Below, piece by piece: positions 1 to 8,904 of a DNA stretch of 59,156 nucleotides. The notes beneath the pieces were generated by a model that made no database searches, was not told the origin of the DNA, and was given only the letters and a program-made list of their open reading frames with translations. The DNA comes from an uncultured Pelagibacteraceae bacterium (GTDB lineage Bacteria; Pseudomonadota; Alphaproteobacteria; Pelagibacterales; Pelagibacteraceae). The stretch covers positions 1 to 59,156 of the forward strand of contig CABZHY010000004.1 in the NCBI GenBank assembly GCA_902525565.1, read 5' to 3'. Numbering within the stretch: position 1 is the first letter of the stretch; each line of letters starts with the position of its first letter. Made by a program: the position numbers and the translations under genes.

Positions 1-2
1 GA

Positions 3-404
3 TTTAATTCAGATTATACTGATTGTAAGTTAATTCCGAGTGGAACAGAATTGGAGGTATTTTCTGCAAAAGTCATAAAAAATCTATATAATCAATTATT
101 AGATAGTTCAGGAACTGAATATCTAACAAATTATATTACTGAAAATAAAGATCAGTTTTCCATTTCATCATGTAAAGTTAAAAAAGCACATCAGTCAAAC
201 ATTAGACTTACTATTGATACAGAAGAAGATTTTAAAAGCGTGAGAATGATGCTCACTAAATTTGTTAAACAAAATAAGTTTTATGATTATGATATGGACG
301 ATATTATAAATTACTTCTCTAAGTTAAAAAATAAACCTAAAAATCTAAAAATTATTCAACTTAAAAAACCACTAAAATTTAATACCAAACTATCTTGGAG
401 GTAA
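3..404 (+). CDS. SpsF/NeuA-like cytidylyltransferase, C-terminal part (truncated by window start)
   Basis: The frame is open from base 3, so the gene begins upstream of the window; a TTG at 51 is internal, not the start. The visible 133 residues look like the C-terminal part of SpsF-type nucleotidyltransferases of the CMP-sugar synthetase superfamily: a LIPSGTELEVFS stretch (family pattern G-x-x-x-E-V-F), then a segment with LTIDTEEDFK (family pattern LTVDTPEDF). The catalytic N-terminal nucleotide-binding part is not visible. These enzymes activate or modify sugars, often 2-keto acid sugars, for surface glycans. The next gene starts 1 base after the stop. Family call is fairly firm, substrate unknown. 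Confidence 0.7.
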   Translation, partial: FNSDYTDCKLIPSGTELEVFSAKVIKNLYNQLLDSSGTEYLTNYITENKDQFSISSCKVKKAHQSNIRLTIDTEEDFKSVRMMLTKFVKQNKFYDYDMDDIINYFSKLKNKPKNLKIIQLKKPLKFNTKLSWR

Positions 405-405
405 A

Positions 406-1764
406 TTGAAAAAAAAAGATTTAATAACAGTTTACATTACTAACTATAACTATGGAAATTATATAGATCAGTGTGTTAAATCAATTTTAGATCAATCGTA
501 TAGAAATATAGAAATGATTATTATTGATGATGGATCAAATGATAATTCAAAAGAGAATTTAAAAAAATACGAAAAATATAAGAAGATTAAAATTATTTAT
601 CAAAAAAATAAAGGTTTAAATATTACTAATAATATAGCAATTAAGGTATCTAGAGGCCGGTATATAATTAGGGTCGATGCAGATGATTGGCTTAGACGAG
701 ATGCCATTTCATCTCTATATAAAGAAATTAAAAAAGATAAAAAAATTGCTATGGTTTTTTCTAATTATTTTGAGGTAAGTAGCACAGGTGAAATACAAAA
801 TGAATATAAAAGATATAATTTTGAAAAAGTAAAAATGTTAGATAAACCTGCTCATGGCGCATGTTCTCTAATTGATAAAAAAAAATTATTAACTGTAGGT
901 GGATATAATGAAAATTTAAATTGTCAAGATGGATATGATATTTGGTTTAAATTTATTTCAAAATATAAAATTAAACACATAAATAAAAGTTTGTTTTTTT
1001 ATAGACAACATCCAACAAGTTTATCAAAAAATAAAAAAAAAATTTTGTTAGCAAGATCTAAAATATTTAAATCTATTGCAAAAAAGCAAAAAAAAATAAA
1101 TTGTTTAGCTGTGATAGCAATAAGGGGTCCAAAATATGACAATAGTTCAAATGTATTTAAAAAATTAAATAAAAAAAACTTACTAGATTGGACATTAAAA
1201 GAATTAATAAAATCTAGTGTTAATAAAATTGTGATAGCAACACCTGATAGTTCTGTTGTGAATTATGTAAAAAAAAAATATAGATCAAATAAAATTGTTA
1301 CATTTTTAAGATCTGGTAACACAGCTATTATAAATTCTCCTATAGACGAGATTATATTAAATTCATTTAACAAATTTAAAATAAGAGGTAGACACTATGA
1401 CTGTTTGATGAGTATTTCCATAGAAGCGCCTTTCAGAAATCACTATGATTATGATTCAATGATCAATGTAATGAAAATTTTTAAAACTGACTCGGTTGTG
1501 GCTGTTAATCAGGAAACAGACAATTTTTATAAACATTTAGGCTCAGGTTTAAAAATTCTTAATGATAATAAAAAATTAAAATTAGAAAGAAATGAAATAT
1601 ATAGACAAGTTGGTAAATTTTATTTGTTAGGAAAAAATTTATTAAAAAATAAAAAGACTGCACCTGAGGGAAATATTGGGCATATAGTTTTAGATAATAT
1701 ATCGTCATTTGCATTAGATAATGAACACGACTGGGCAAGAGCAAAATTATTAAAAATGTATTAA
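406..1764 (+). CDS. Bifunctional GT2 glycosyltransferase / CMP-sugar cytidylyltransferase-like fusion
   Basis: TTG start preceded by GGAGG at 397-401. The 452-residue protein has two domains. Residues about 1-225 are a GT-A family 2 glycosyltransferase (VYITNYNYGNYIDQCVKSIL near the N terminus, IIIDDGSND, and a VDADDW metal-binding DxD-type motif near residue 90). From about residue 233 a second Rossmann-like domain begins with AVIAIRGPKYDNSS, followed by LDWTLKELIKSSVNKIVIAT and a FLRSGNTAI segment, the order seen in NeuA/SpsF cytidylyltransferases. Thus one polypeptide may both activate a sugar and transfer one. The usual NeuA arginine/glycine nucleotide-binding loop is altered, so activity of the second domain is inferred only. 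Confidence 0.75.
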   Translation: MKKKDLITVYITNYNYGNYIDQCVKSILDQSYRNIEMIIIDDGSNDNSKENLKKYEKYKKIKIIYQKNKGLNITNNIAIKVSRGRYIIRVDADDWLRRDAISSLYKEIKKDKKIAMVFSNYFEVSSTGEIQNEYKRYNFEKVKMLDKPAHGACSLIDKKKLLTVGGYNENLNCQDGYDIWFKFISKYKIKHINKSLFFYRQHPTSLSKNKKKILLARSKIFKSIAKKQKKINCLAVIAIRGPKYDNSSNVFKKLNKKNLLDWTLKELIKSSVNKIVIATPDSSVVNYVKKKYRSNKIVTFLRSGNTAIINSPIDEIILNSFNKFKIRGRHYDCLMSISIEAPFRNHYDYDSMINVMKIFKTDSVVAVNQETDNFYKHLGSGLKILNDNKKLKLERNEIYRQVGKFYLLGKNLLKNKKTAPEGNIGHIVLDNISSFALDNEHDWARAKLLKMY

Positions 1765-1769
1765 ATTAC

Positions 1770-2657
1770 GTGAAATTATCAATTATTATACCAGCAAAAA
1801 ACCGAGCTCACATTATTGAACAAACAATAAATTCAATTTTATCAACTAATTATCCAGAACTAGAAATAATAGTAATAGATAATAATTCAAAAGATGAAAC
1901 TGAAAAAATTATTAGAAATTATGAAAATGTTATCTACGTTAAAAACAATGAAGATAAAGAAAGATCTTTCTCTAGAAATTTAGGTATAAAACTTTCAACG
2001 GGTAAATTTATAACTTTTCTTGATTCTGATGACTTATTAAAAAAGGAAATTTTTCATAGTTTTATTAAGGCTTTTAAAATTTATAATAATGACAAGTTCT
2101 TTTTTATAAATTTTGATTATATAGAGAACAAATTAATTAAAACCAATTCTAATTTATTTAAAAAAGAATTTTGCAATATAGATGATTTAGTCATTTCAAA
2201 TTTTATAAGTAATATAGGTATTTTCGTTGATAGAGAACTTGCACTAGATAACTTGTGGGATGAAAATAGATATATTATTGGTACAGAAGATTATGATTTT
2301 GTACTTAGACTAATGCTTAAAGTAAAACGAGCAGTTCTTATAAAACAATCAACACTTGGCTTTGTAAGGTTACATTCTGGAAGATCGGTTTTTAATGATA
2401 AACAGTTTAAAATATTAAAAAGATTTTTTTATTTTAAAAAAAAAATATCTTGTAACAATGAATTTAAAAATTTAAAAAAAACTTTTAAAAAAAAAATATT
2501 ATCTACTCAATCTTTGTATGCATCTTTATTATTACTTAATTGTGGTGAACGGAAAAAAAGTTTTAAATTTTTAATAAAATCAATAAAACACAATCTATTT
2601 TCGATCTATTCAAAAAGATGTATTTATATTTTGATTAAACTAATTTTTAAAAAATGA
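1770..2657 (+). CDS. Family 2 glycosyltransferase
   Basis: GTG start 5 bases after the previous stop; 295 residues. The N terminus (KLSIIIPAKNRAHIIEQTI, then EIIVIDNNSKDET) and FLDSDDLL near residue 86 are typical GT-A family 2 nucleotide-sugar binding and DxD motifs; a later TEDYDFVLRLM segment carries the acidic ED pair common around the catalytic base. It probably adds one sugar to a growing lipid-linked oligosaccharide at the inner membrane face. The basic, hydrophobic C-terminal tail may help membrane association. Donor and acceptor cannot be read from sequence. Confidence 0.85.
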   Translation: MKLSIIIPAKNRAHIIEQTINSILSTNYPELEIIVIDNNSKDETEKIIRNYENVIYVKNNEDKERSFSRNLGIKLSTGKFITFLDSDDLLKKEIFHSFIKAFKIYNNDKFFFINFDYIENKLIKTNSNLFKKEFCNIDDLVISNFISNIGIFVDRELALDNLWDENRYIIGTEDYDFVLRLMLKVKRAVLIKQSTLGFVRLHSGRSVFNDKQFKILKRFFYFKKKISCNNEFKNLKKTFKKKILSTQSLYASLLLLNCGERKKSFKFLIKSIKHNLFSIYSKRCIYILIKLIFKK

Positions 2658-3730
2658 AAAAAAAAATATTATTTATTTGTCCATATCCTGTAAATACCAT
2701 TCCAGGTCAGAGGCTAAAGTATGAACAGTATTTTAAGTTTTTGGAGGATAACAATTACTCTTGTACCGTCAGACCTTTTTTTAATATGAAAGAATATGAA
2801 ATACTATATTCTAAAGGCAAACTTATAAATAAAATTATAGCTGTATTTAAAGGATATCTAAGAAGAATTTTTACAATTTTTGAATTAAAAAATTATGATT
2901 TAATTTATATTTTCTTAAATGTTACTCCACTTGGTGGAAACTTTTTTGAAAAAATTTATAGATTAAATTCAAAAAAAATTATTTTCGATATAGATGATTT
3001 AGTTTATTTGAACAAATATAATAAAGAAAATAAATTAGCAAAGTATTTAAGATTTCCAACAAAATATTTTTATTTAATGAAAAGTAGTGACCACGTTATA
3101 ACTTGTACAAGTTATTTAGATAATTTTGTTAAAAAGTATAATAAAAAAACAACTAATATTTCTTCGACAGTAAATACGAATTTTTATAAGCCAAAAAAAT
3201 TTAATAATTCAAAAAAAATAGTCATTGGATGGACAGGATCTTTTTCTACACTCCCATATCTAAATTTAATAAATGAAGTAATTTTGAAAATTCAAGAAAA
3301 ATATAATTGCAAATTAGTTATTATAAGCTCAAAAAAAGAGTTATTTAATTTTAAAAATTATAAAAGTATAGCGTGGAATAGCAAAAGTGAAGTAAAGGAT
3401 CTTAAATCAATTGATATTGGATTGTATCCTCTTCCCAAAGAGCATTGGGTGAAAGGTAAAAGTGGTCTTAAAGCCATACAATTTATGTCTTTAGGTATAC
3501 CAGTTGTTGCAACAAATACTCAAATTAATAAGAAGGTAATAATAAATAAAAAAACTGGTTTTTTGGTAAATACAGAGCAGGAGTGGGTTAAAGCAATAAA
3601 AACATTGATACAAAATACAAAACTTAGGAAAAGATTTTCAAAGAATGGTATAAATCATGTGAAAAAAAATTTTTCTGTAGAAGCTAACAAAAATAAATAT
3701 TTGAAAATAATTAATAAACTTACTAGTTAA
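2654..3730 (+). CDS. Family 4-like (GT-B) glycosyltransferase
   Basis: ATG overlaps the preceding TGA by 4 bases, suggesting translational coupling. The 358 residues have a GT-B plan: N-terminal ILFICPYPVNTIPGQR, a central linker, then IVIGWTGSFSTLPYL and the C-terminal donor-site region GLKAIQFMSLGIPVVATN. The usual E-x7-E motif of GT4 enzymes is not clear (a serine/lysine-rich stretch replaces the first Glu), so this is a divergent member. A FDIDDLVY segment is common in this subgroup. Cytoplasmic or peripheral membrane location expected. Substrate unknown. Confidence 0.8.
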   Translation: MKKKILFICPYPVNTIPGQRLKYEQYFKFLEDNNYSCTVRPFFNMKEYEILYSKGKLINKIIAVFKGYLRRIFTIFELKNYDLIYIFLNVTPLGGNFFEKIYRLNSKKIIFDIDDLVYLNKYNKENKLAKYLRFPTKYFYLMKSSDHVITCTSYLDNFVKKYNKKTTNISSTVNTNFYKPKKFNNSKKIVIGWTGSFSTLPYLNLINEVILKIQEKYNCKLVIISSKKELFNFKNYKSIAWNSKSEVKDLKSIDIGLYPLPKEHWVKGKSGLKAIQFMSLGIPVVATNTQINKKVIINKKTGFLVNTEQEWVKAIKTLIQNTKLRKRFSKNGINHVKKNFSVEANKNKYLKIINKLTS

Positions 3731-3739
3731 TAAATAATA

Positions 3740-4708
3740 ATGGGTAAAATATTAGTCACCGGAGGTGCAGGTTATATTGGCAGTCAAATATGTAAGTTAC
3801 TTAGAAAACATAAAAATGAAATTATTATTTTTGATAATCTTTCAACAGGAAAAAAAAAATATACAAAGTATGGAAAGTTTATTTATGGAGATTTAAGAAA
3901 TAAAAAGGACATCTATAAAACTTTTAAAAAAAATAAAATATCATCAGTCATTCATCTTGCAGCAAGTTGTCTAGTAGGGGAAAGCCAAAAAAAAATTGAT
4001 GAATATTATGAGAATAATGTAGTTGGAACAATAAACCTATTAGATTGTATAATTAAGTTTAAAGCTAAAAATTTGATATTTTCGAGTACTTGTTCTGTTT
4101 ATGGAAATAAAAATAAAAGAATCAAAGAAGATGAAATTTTAAAACCAATTAATGTTTATGGAGAAACAAAAAAAATTTGTGAAGAAATGATTCAAACCTA
4201 CGCAGTTAAATATAAATTTAATTATATTATTTTAAGATACTTTAATGCAGCAGGCGCAGATTTGGATATATCCCTAGGCGAAGATAGAAAAAATGAAACT
4301 CATCTAATTCCACTAATATTTAGATCAATCAAAAATAAAAAACCTGTCAAAATTTATGGTAGAAATTGTAATACTATTGATAAAACTTGCGTGAGAGATT
4401 TTATACATGTCTTAGATATAGCAGAAGCACATATTAAAAGTTTGTCATATTTAAAATTAAAAAAAAAATCAAATATATTCAATTTAGGAACAGGAAAAGG
4501 ACTTTCTGTATTAAACATATTAAAAATGACATCGAAAGTTATTAATAAAAAAATAGAATATAAATATTTTGATAAAAGAAAAGGAGATCCTGACTATCTT
4601 GTTGCAAATGCTAGGAAAATAGAAAAAGTATTAAATTTTAAAAACAAATATTCAAAGCCAAAAATAATTATAGAAAGTGCTTGGGATTGGTTTAATTCAA
4701 TTAATTGA
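3740..4708 (+). CDS. galE: UDP-glucose 4-epimerase
   Basis: 322-residue extended SDR protein. It begins with the NAD-binding ILVTGGAGYIGS, carries VIHLAAS, the catalytic SSTCSVYG serine region and YGETK (Tyr-x3-Lys), followed by the substrate loop with ETHLIPLIF and RDFIHVLDIAEAH, all diagnostic of GalE. Length is near the usual 330-340. It interconverts UDP-Glc/UDP-Gal (or the N-acetyl forms) and so supplies precursors to the surrounding glycosyltransferases. Whether it acts on Glc, GlcNAc or both is not determinable here. Confidence 0.92.
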   Translation: MGKILVTGGAGYIGSQICKLLRKHKNEIIIFDNLSTGKKKYTKYGKFIYGDLRNKKDIYKTFKKNKISSVIHLAASCLVGESQKKIDEYYENNVVGTINLLDCIIKFKAKNLIFSSTCSVYGNKNKRIKEDEILKPINVYGETKKICEEMIQTYAVKYKFNYIILRYFNAAGADLDISLGEDRKNETHLIPLIFRSIKNKKPVKIYGRNCNTIDKTCVRDFIHVLDIAEAHIKSLSYLKLKKKSNIFNLGTGKGLSVLNILKMTSKVINKKIEYKYFDKRKGDPDYLVANARKIEKVLNFKNKYSKPKIIIESAWDWFNSIN

Positions 4709-5910
4709 TGAAAAATGTTTTGTATTTATCTATAGATGGTTTATTGGATCCTTTAGGACAAAGTCAAATATTTCCTTATTTAAATAAACTTTCAGAAACT
4801 GATTTATCATTTTTTGTTTGCACCATTGAGAATAAAAAAAATAAAAATAAGTTAAAAAATTTTAAAAAAAAAAAAAGAAAGAATTTAAAAAATAATTCAA
4901 GTTTTAATTGGAATTATTTTTTTTTTTTAAAAAAAAAAGGTAAATTTAATAGGTTAAAAGAAATTCTATTATTATACTTTCTTGCAATAAAAATTATTTT
5001 TTCAAATAAAATTGATATTCTTCATTCAAGAAGTTATTTACCGATGTTTTTTTGTATTTTGATAAAAGTTTTTTCAAAAAAGAAAGTTATTTTCGACACT
5101 AGAGGTTCTTGGTTTGATGAAAGAATTGATGGTGGTATGCTTAAAAAAAAAGGAATAGATTTACTTTTATTCAAATTTTTGAAGAAAATAGAGTTTATTT
5201 TTTTTTACTTTTCAAATCATATTGTATTTTTAACAGATAATGGATTACAGTCTGTTGACAATTCTTATATTGTTGCAAAAAAATATTCAGTAATACCTTG
5301 TGCGGCTGATTATAATTTTTTTCAGATAATTAAAAATAAAGAAAGAGATCAATTTAGAAAACAACTTAAATTTAAAGAGAAATATCTTGTTACATATAGT
5401 GGATCTATTGGTTCTTGGTACAACTTTAATCAAATTTTAGATTTTTTTTCTAAATTTAATAATATCAATCCAAATTCAAGATTAGTCATACTTACTCAAA
5501 GTGAAATTAACTTTAATAATTTGAATTTACCTTTGCATTTAATTGGAAATATTACTTTTATGTCATCAATTAGGTCTGAAATTCCTAAAATTATTGGAAT
5601 TAGTGATATTACTCTATGTTTTATAAATAAAAGTTTTTCTAAAAAATTTAGTTCTCCAACTAAAGTTGCAGAGTCTTTGGCCTGTGGAGTACCAGTGATC
5701 TACAATGAGGGTATAGGTGATTTAGATAATGATATGAAAGAAATGAATTTAGATTTTAAATTAGATGATGAAAATTTTATTAGTTTTGATTGTGTACAAC
5801 AAATTATAAACTATGAAATTAACAAAGATCAAATAAGAATTAATTCGTATAAGAAATATAGTTTGGAAAATGCAATAAAAAAATATATCAACATTTATAA
5901 AAATTTATAA
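4708..5910 (+). CDS. Family 4 glycosyltransferase with long homopolymer tracts
   Basis: The ATG at 4708 shares one base with the galE stop (TGATG), preferred over a TTG three bases upstream. The 400-residue protein starts NVLYLSIDGLLDPLGQSQ, a conserved opening in a GT4 subgroup from polysaccharide loci, contains IFDTRGSWFDE, and ends with the donor-site motif SSPTKVAESLACGVPVIYN including E-x7-type spacing. The coding sequence contains an A13 run (4864-4876) and an adjacent T12-A10 block (4917-4938), giving a lysine- and phenylalanine-rich segment near residues 50-75. Such tracts could slip; the reading frame is intact here. Confidence 0.82.
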   Translation: MKNVLYLSIDGLLDPLGQSQIFPYLNKLSETDLSFFVCTIENKKNKNKLKNFKKKKRKNLKNNSSFNWNYFFFLKKKGKFNRLKEILLLYFLAIKIIFSNKIDILHSRSYLPMFFCILIKVFSKKKVIFDTRGSWFDERIDGGMLKKKGIDLLLFKFLKKIEFIFFYFSNHIVFLTDNGLQSVDNSYIVAKKYSVIPCAADYNFFQIIKNKERDQFRKQLKFKEKYLVTYSGSIGSWYNFNQILDFFSKFNNINPNSRLVILTQSEINFNNLNLPLHLIGNITFMSSIRSEIPKIIGISDITLCFINKSFSKKFSSPTKVAESLACGVPVIYNEGIGDLDNDMKEMNLDFKLDDENFISFDCVQQIINYEINKDQIRINSYKKYSLENAIKKYINIYKNL

Positions 5911-5921
5911 TTTAAATTATA

Positions 5922-7790
5922 ATGTGTGGGATTTCAGGAATTATATCAAATAGAGATACAAGAAATATTTCTTTCTTAAAAGGTTTCAATAAGACACTTA
6001 AACATCGCGGACCTGATGGAGAAGGCATATGGTATTCTGAAAATTTCAAAACTTGTTTTTTTCACACAAGACTAGCTATTCAAGATTTATCAAATCAAGC
6101 GAGTCAACCAATGATTTCAAAGTCGAATAGATTTGTTATATCTTTTAATGGTGAAATATATAATCATTTAAGTTTAAGGGGTCTTTTGCCCTCAGTGAGT
6201 TGGAAAAGCACTTCTGATACTGAAACATTATTAGAACTTATCGATTTTTTTGGAATCCAAGAAGCTTTAAAAAAAATTGAAGGTATGTTTGCTTTTGCAG
6301 TTTATGATATTAAAAAAAATTTAATAATACTTGCAAAAGATAGATTTGGAGAAAAACCACTTTATTACGGATTTTATGATGATAATTTTATTTTTACATC
6401 TGAACTTAAAGTTTTGGATTTTCTAAAATCAGAAAATAATATTAACACTGAAGCATTAAATTATTATTTCAATTATTTATCAATTCCGTCACCTTTTTCA
6501 ATTTATAAAAATTTTAACAAACTCTCTCCTGGAAGTTTTATTTGTTTAAATATTAATGATTTTAAAAATCAAATAGTATCTGAAAATCTATATTATAAAA
6601 AAAAAGAAATAATATCTCGTACCAATATAAAAAATTCTAATTATGAAAACAGCAAGTCAAATCTGGAAAATATTATGATAGAAAGTATTAATGACATGTT
6701 AATAGGTGATCGACCAATTGGTGCTTTCTTATCAGGGGGAATAGACTCTTCTTTAGTCTGTGCTCTTATTTCTAAAAAGTTAGATAAAAAAATTCAAACT
6801 TTTACGATAGGTTTTGAAAATAAAGCATACGACGAGTCAGTTTTTTCTAAAAAAATTTCTGAAACTTTAGGCACCGAACATAATGAGCATATATTTAATG
6901 ACAAAGATATTAATGACATTATCCCAAAGATTCCTTTAGTTTATGATGAGCCCTTTTCAGACAGTTCACAAATTCCAACATATTTAGTAAGTCAAATTGC
7001 TAGAAAAAAAGTTACAGTTGCACTAACAGGAGATGGAGGAGATGAATTATTTGGTGGTTATAATAGATATTTATTATCTGACAAATATTGGCCAATATTA
7101 AATCTGACTCCATATTTTTTTAGAGAAGTAATTGGAAAAATATTAAGTTTAAATATAATTAAAAATTATTCTGAAAAATTAAATAAAATTGGTGTTAAAT
7201 TAAAAAATATTAAATCAATAACAGATCTTTATTTTAATTACACAACAGAATTAAATATGGTCAACAAGGTTTTAAAAGAAGATATACATAAAGAAATTAT
7301 TAAAGAAAACTTTGATGAGAAAAATCTTGAATTACTAAATAATGTAGAAAAAATGATGTATTTTGATACTGAAAGGTATTTGCCTGACGATTTATTGTGT
7401 AAAGTTGATAGAGCATCCATGTTTCATAGTCTGGAGACTAGAGCTCCGTTTCTAAATCATAAAGTTTATGAATATTCACTTAAGTTGCCCTTTGATTATA
7501 AAATTCATAAAAATACTTCAAAAGTAATTTTAAAAGATATTCTTAGTAAATATATACCCCGAAATTTATTTGATAGACCAAAAAAAGGTTTTGGCATTCC
7601 AATTAATCAATTCTTGTTTGGTGAGTTAAAAGATTGGTCAAAAAGTATAATTTTTGACATTGATTATAGAGATCCGTTTTTAGATCAAAAGCAAATAGAA
7701 AAATATTGGGAACTAACTGAAAAAAATAAAATTGATTTAACATCTACTATTTGGAGCATTATTTCATTTAGAGTTTGGTATAAAGGTTGA
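5922..7790 (+). CDS. asnB: Asparagine synthase (glutamine-hydrolysing) family amidotransferase
   Basis: 622 residues. The protein starts MCGISGII, exposing the Cys2 nucleophile of the Ntn glutaminase domain, with HRGPDGEG and SFNGEIYNH further on. The C-terminal half has the ATP-pyrophosphatase P-loop SGGIDSS at about residue 270 and TGDGGDELFGGYNRY. This is the AsnB fold. Inside polysaccharide islands such paralogues often amidate uronic acid residues or other sugar carboxylates rather than making asparagine, which would fit the UDP-HexNAc dehydrogenase downstream; that role is an inference. It starts 11 bases after the previous gene. Confidence 0.9.
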   Translation: MCGISGIISNRDTRNISFLKGFNKTLKHRGPDGEGIWYSENFKTCFFHTRLAIQDLSNQASQPMISKSNRFVISFNGEIYNHLSLRGLLPSVSWKSTSDTETLLELIDFFGIQEALKKIEGMFAFAVYDIKKNLIILAKDRFGEKPLYYGFYDDNFIFTSELKVLDFLKSENNINTEALNYYFNYLSIPSPFSIYKNFNKLSPGSFICLNINDFKNQIVSENLYYKKKEIISRTNIKNSNYENSKSNLENIMIESINDMLIGDRPIGAFLSGGIDSSLVCALISKKLDKKIQTFTIGFENKAYDESVFSKKISETLGTEHNEHIFNDKDINDIIPKIPLVYDEPFSDSSQIPTYLVSQIARKKVTVALTGDGGDELFGGYNRYLLSDKYWPILNLTPYFFREVIGKILSLNIIKNYSEKLNKIGVKLKNIKSITDLYFNYTTELNMVNKVLKEDIHKEIIKENFDEKNLELLNNVEKMMYFDTERYLPDDLLCKVDRASMFHSLETRAPFLNHKVYEYSLKLPFDYKIHKNTSKVILKDILSKYIPRNLFDRPKKGFGIPINQFLFGELKDWSKSIIFDIDYRDPFLDQKQIEKYWELTEKNKIDLTSTIWSIISFRVWYKG

Positions 7791-7797
7791 GTACATT

Positions 7798-8904
7798 ATG
7801 TTAATATATTCCATTATAATTATAACACCTTTTATTTTTTCATACTTTTTAAACACAAAAAAAAATGCAATAAAAATTAATATAGATTACTTATGGTTTA
7901 ATTATTTACTTTTTGTTTTGTTTGTTTTCAGTTTTCGAGAAAAAATAGGTGGTGATTGGAATAATTATTATTCAGCCTTTTTTCAAATTGGATCAAGTAA
8001 TTTACCAAAATATGATTATGGATTTAATCCATCACTTATAAACCAAGAGTCTTATAGCGACTCCCTAATTTTTTATTTTTTGAATTTTTTAATTTATAAA
8101 CTATCAAAAAGTTTTGTCGTTTTTAATTTAGTTTGTTCTTTTATATATATTTACTCTATCAATAAGTTTTGTAGTCTATTTAATAACGGCAGATTTATAG
8201 TTTTTGCTTTTTTTATAACGTATTTAGGAATTGTTGTTCATCTAGGTTATATTAGACAGTCTTTATCTATATCATTATTAGCATTAGCTTTATTTTATTA
8301 TCTTAAAGACAAAAACATAAAGTCCTTTATATTTTTAACTATTTCTTTTTTTATTCATCTATCTGTATTTCCTTTTTTTTTATTGTATTTAAAAAATTTT
8401 TCTAAGTACATAAGAAATAAAAAAGCAATTGTTTTCTCATTTTCTATTGTTGTTACGATTTTATTTTTATATTTAGTAAAAGATAAAATTTATTTATATT
8501 TTTATTACTATCTTGGAGAAGGAGTACATTTTCAATCAAAAGGTGCTTACTTAAGAGTACTTATAAGTATCCCATTTTTTTTAACAATATTTTTACTTAG
8601 GAAACAAATTCATTTGAGTGAAAAAGAAATAAACTTGTTTAAACTATTTATATTATTTTTATTTTTTGCAATTATTTTCTTAATTTTGAATAGAACTACA
8701 TTTGCTGATAGAATAGCACTACCAATAATTTTATTTCAAGGTTATGTAATAGGAAAAATTTTTAGTTTATTAAAATACAAATCAGTGAAAAATATTTTTA
8801 TTTTATTTACTATGATGTATTCATACATTTTATTTTTTATTTGGGCTTTTTACGGCCAATTCAGCTCTTCATGGATACCATATAAAAATATTTTATTTGA
8901 TTAA
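7798..8904 (+). CDS. EpsG-family membrane protein, probable polysaccharide polymerase
   Basis: 368 residues, dominated by hydrophobic segments (around ten predicted membrane helices). After the first helices comes FSFREKIGGDWNNYYSAFF, matching the R-x-x-x-G-x-D-x-x-x-Y pattern typical of the EpsG/Wzy-like family, and a YIRQSLSISLLALALFYY helix, also characteristic. EpsG-type proteins are thought to polymerise repeat units outside the inner membrane. It lies in the middle of the glycosyltransferase operon and its stop overlaps the next start by 1 base. Family call good, exact role inferred. Confidence 0.75.
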   Translation: MLIYSIIIITPFIFSYFLNTKKNAIKINIDYLWFNYLLFVLFVFSFREKIGGDWNNYYSAFFQIGSSNLPKYDYGFNPSLINQESYSDSLIFYFLNFLIYKLSKSFVVFNLVCSFIYIYSINKFCSLFNNGRFIVFAFFITYLGIVVHLGYIRQSLSISLLALALFYYLKDKNIKSFIFLTISFFIHLSVFPFFLLYLKNFSKYIRNKKAIVFSFSIVVTILFLYLVKDKIYLYFYYYLGEGVHFQSKGAYLRVLISIPFFLTIFLLRKQIHLSEKEINLFKLFILFLFFAIIFLILNRTTFADRIALPIILFQGYVIGKIFSLLKYKSVKNIFILFTMMYSYILFFIWAFYGQFSSSWIPYKNILFD

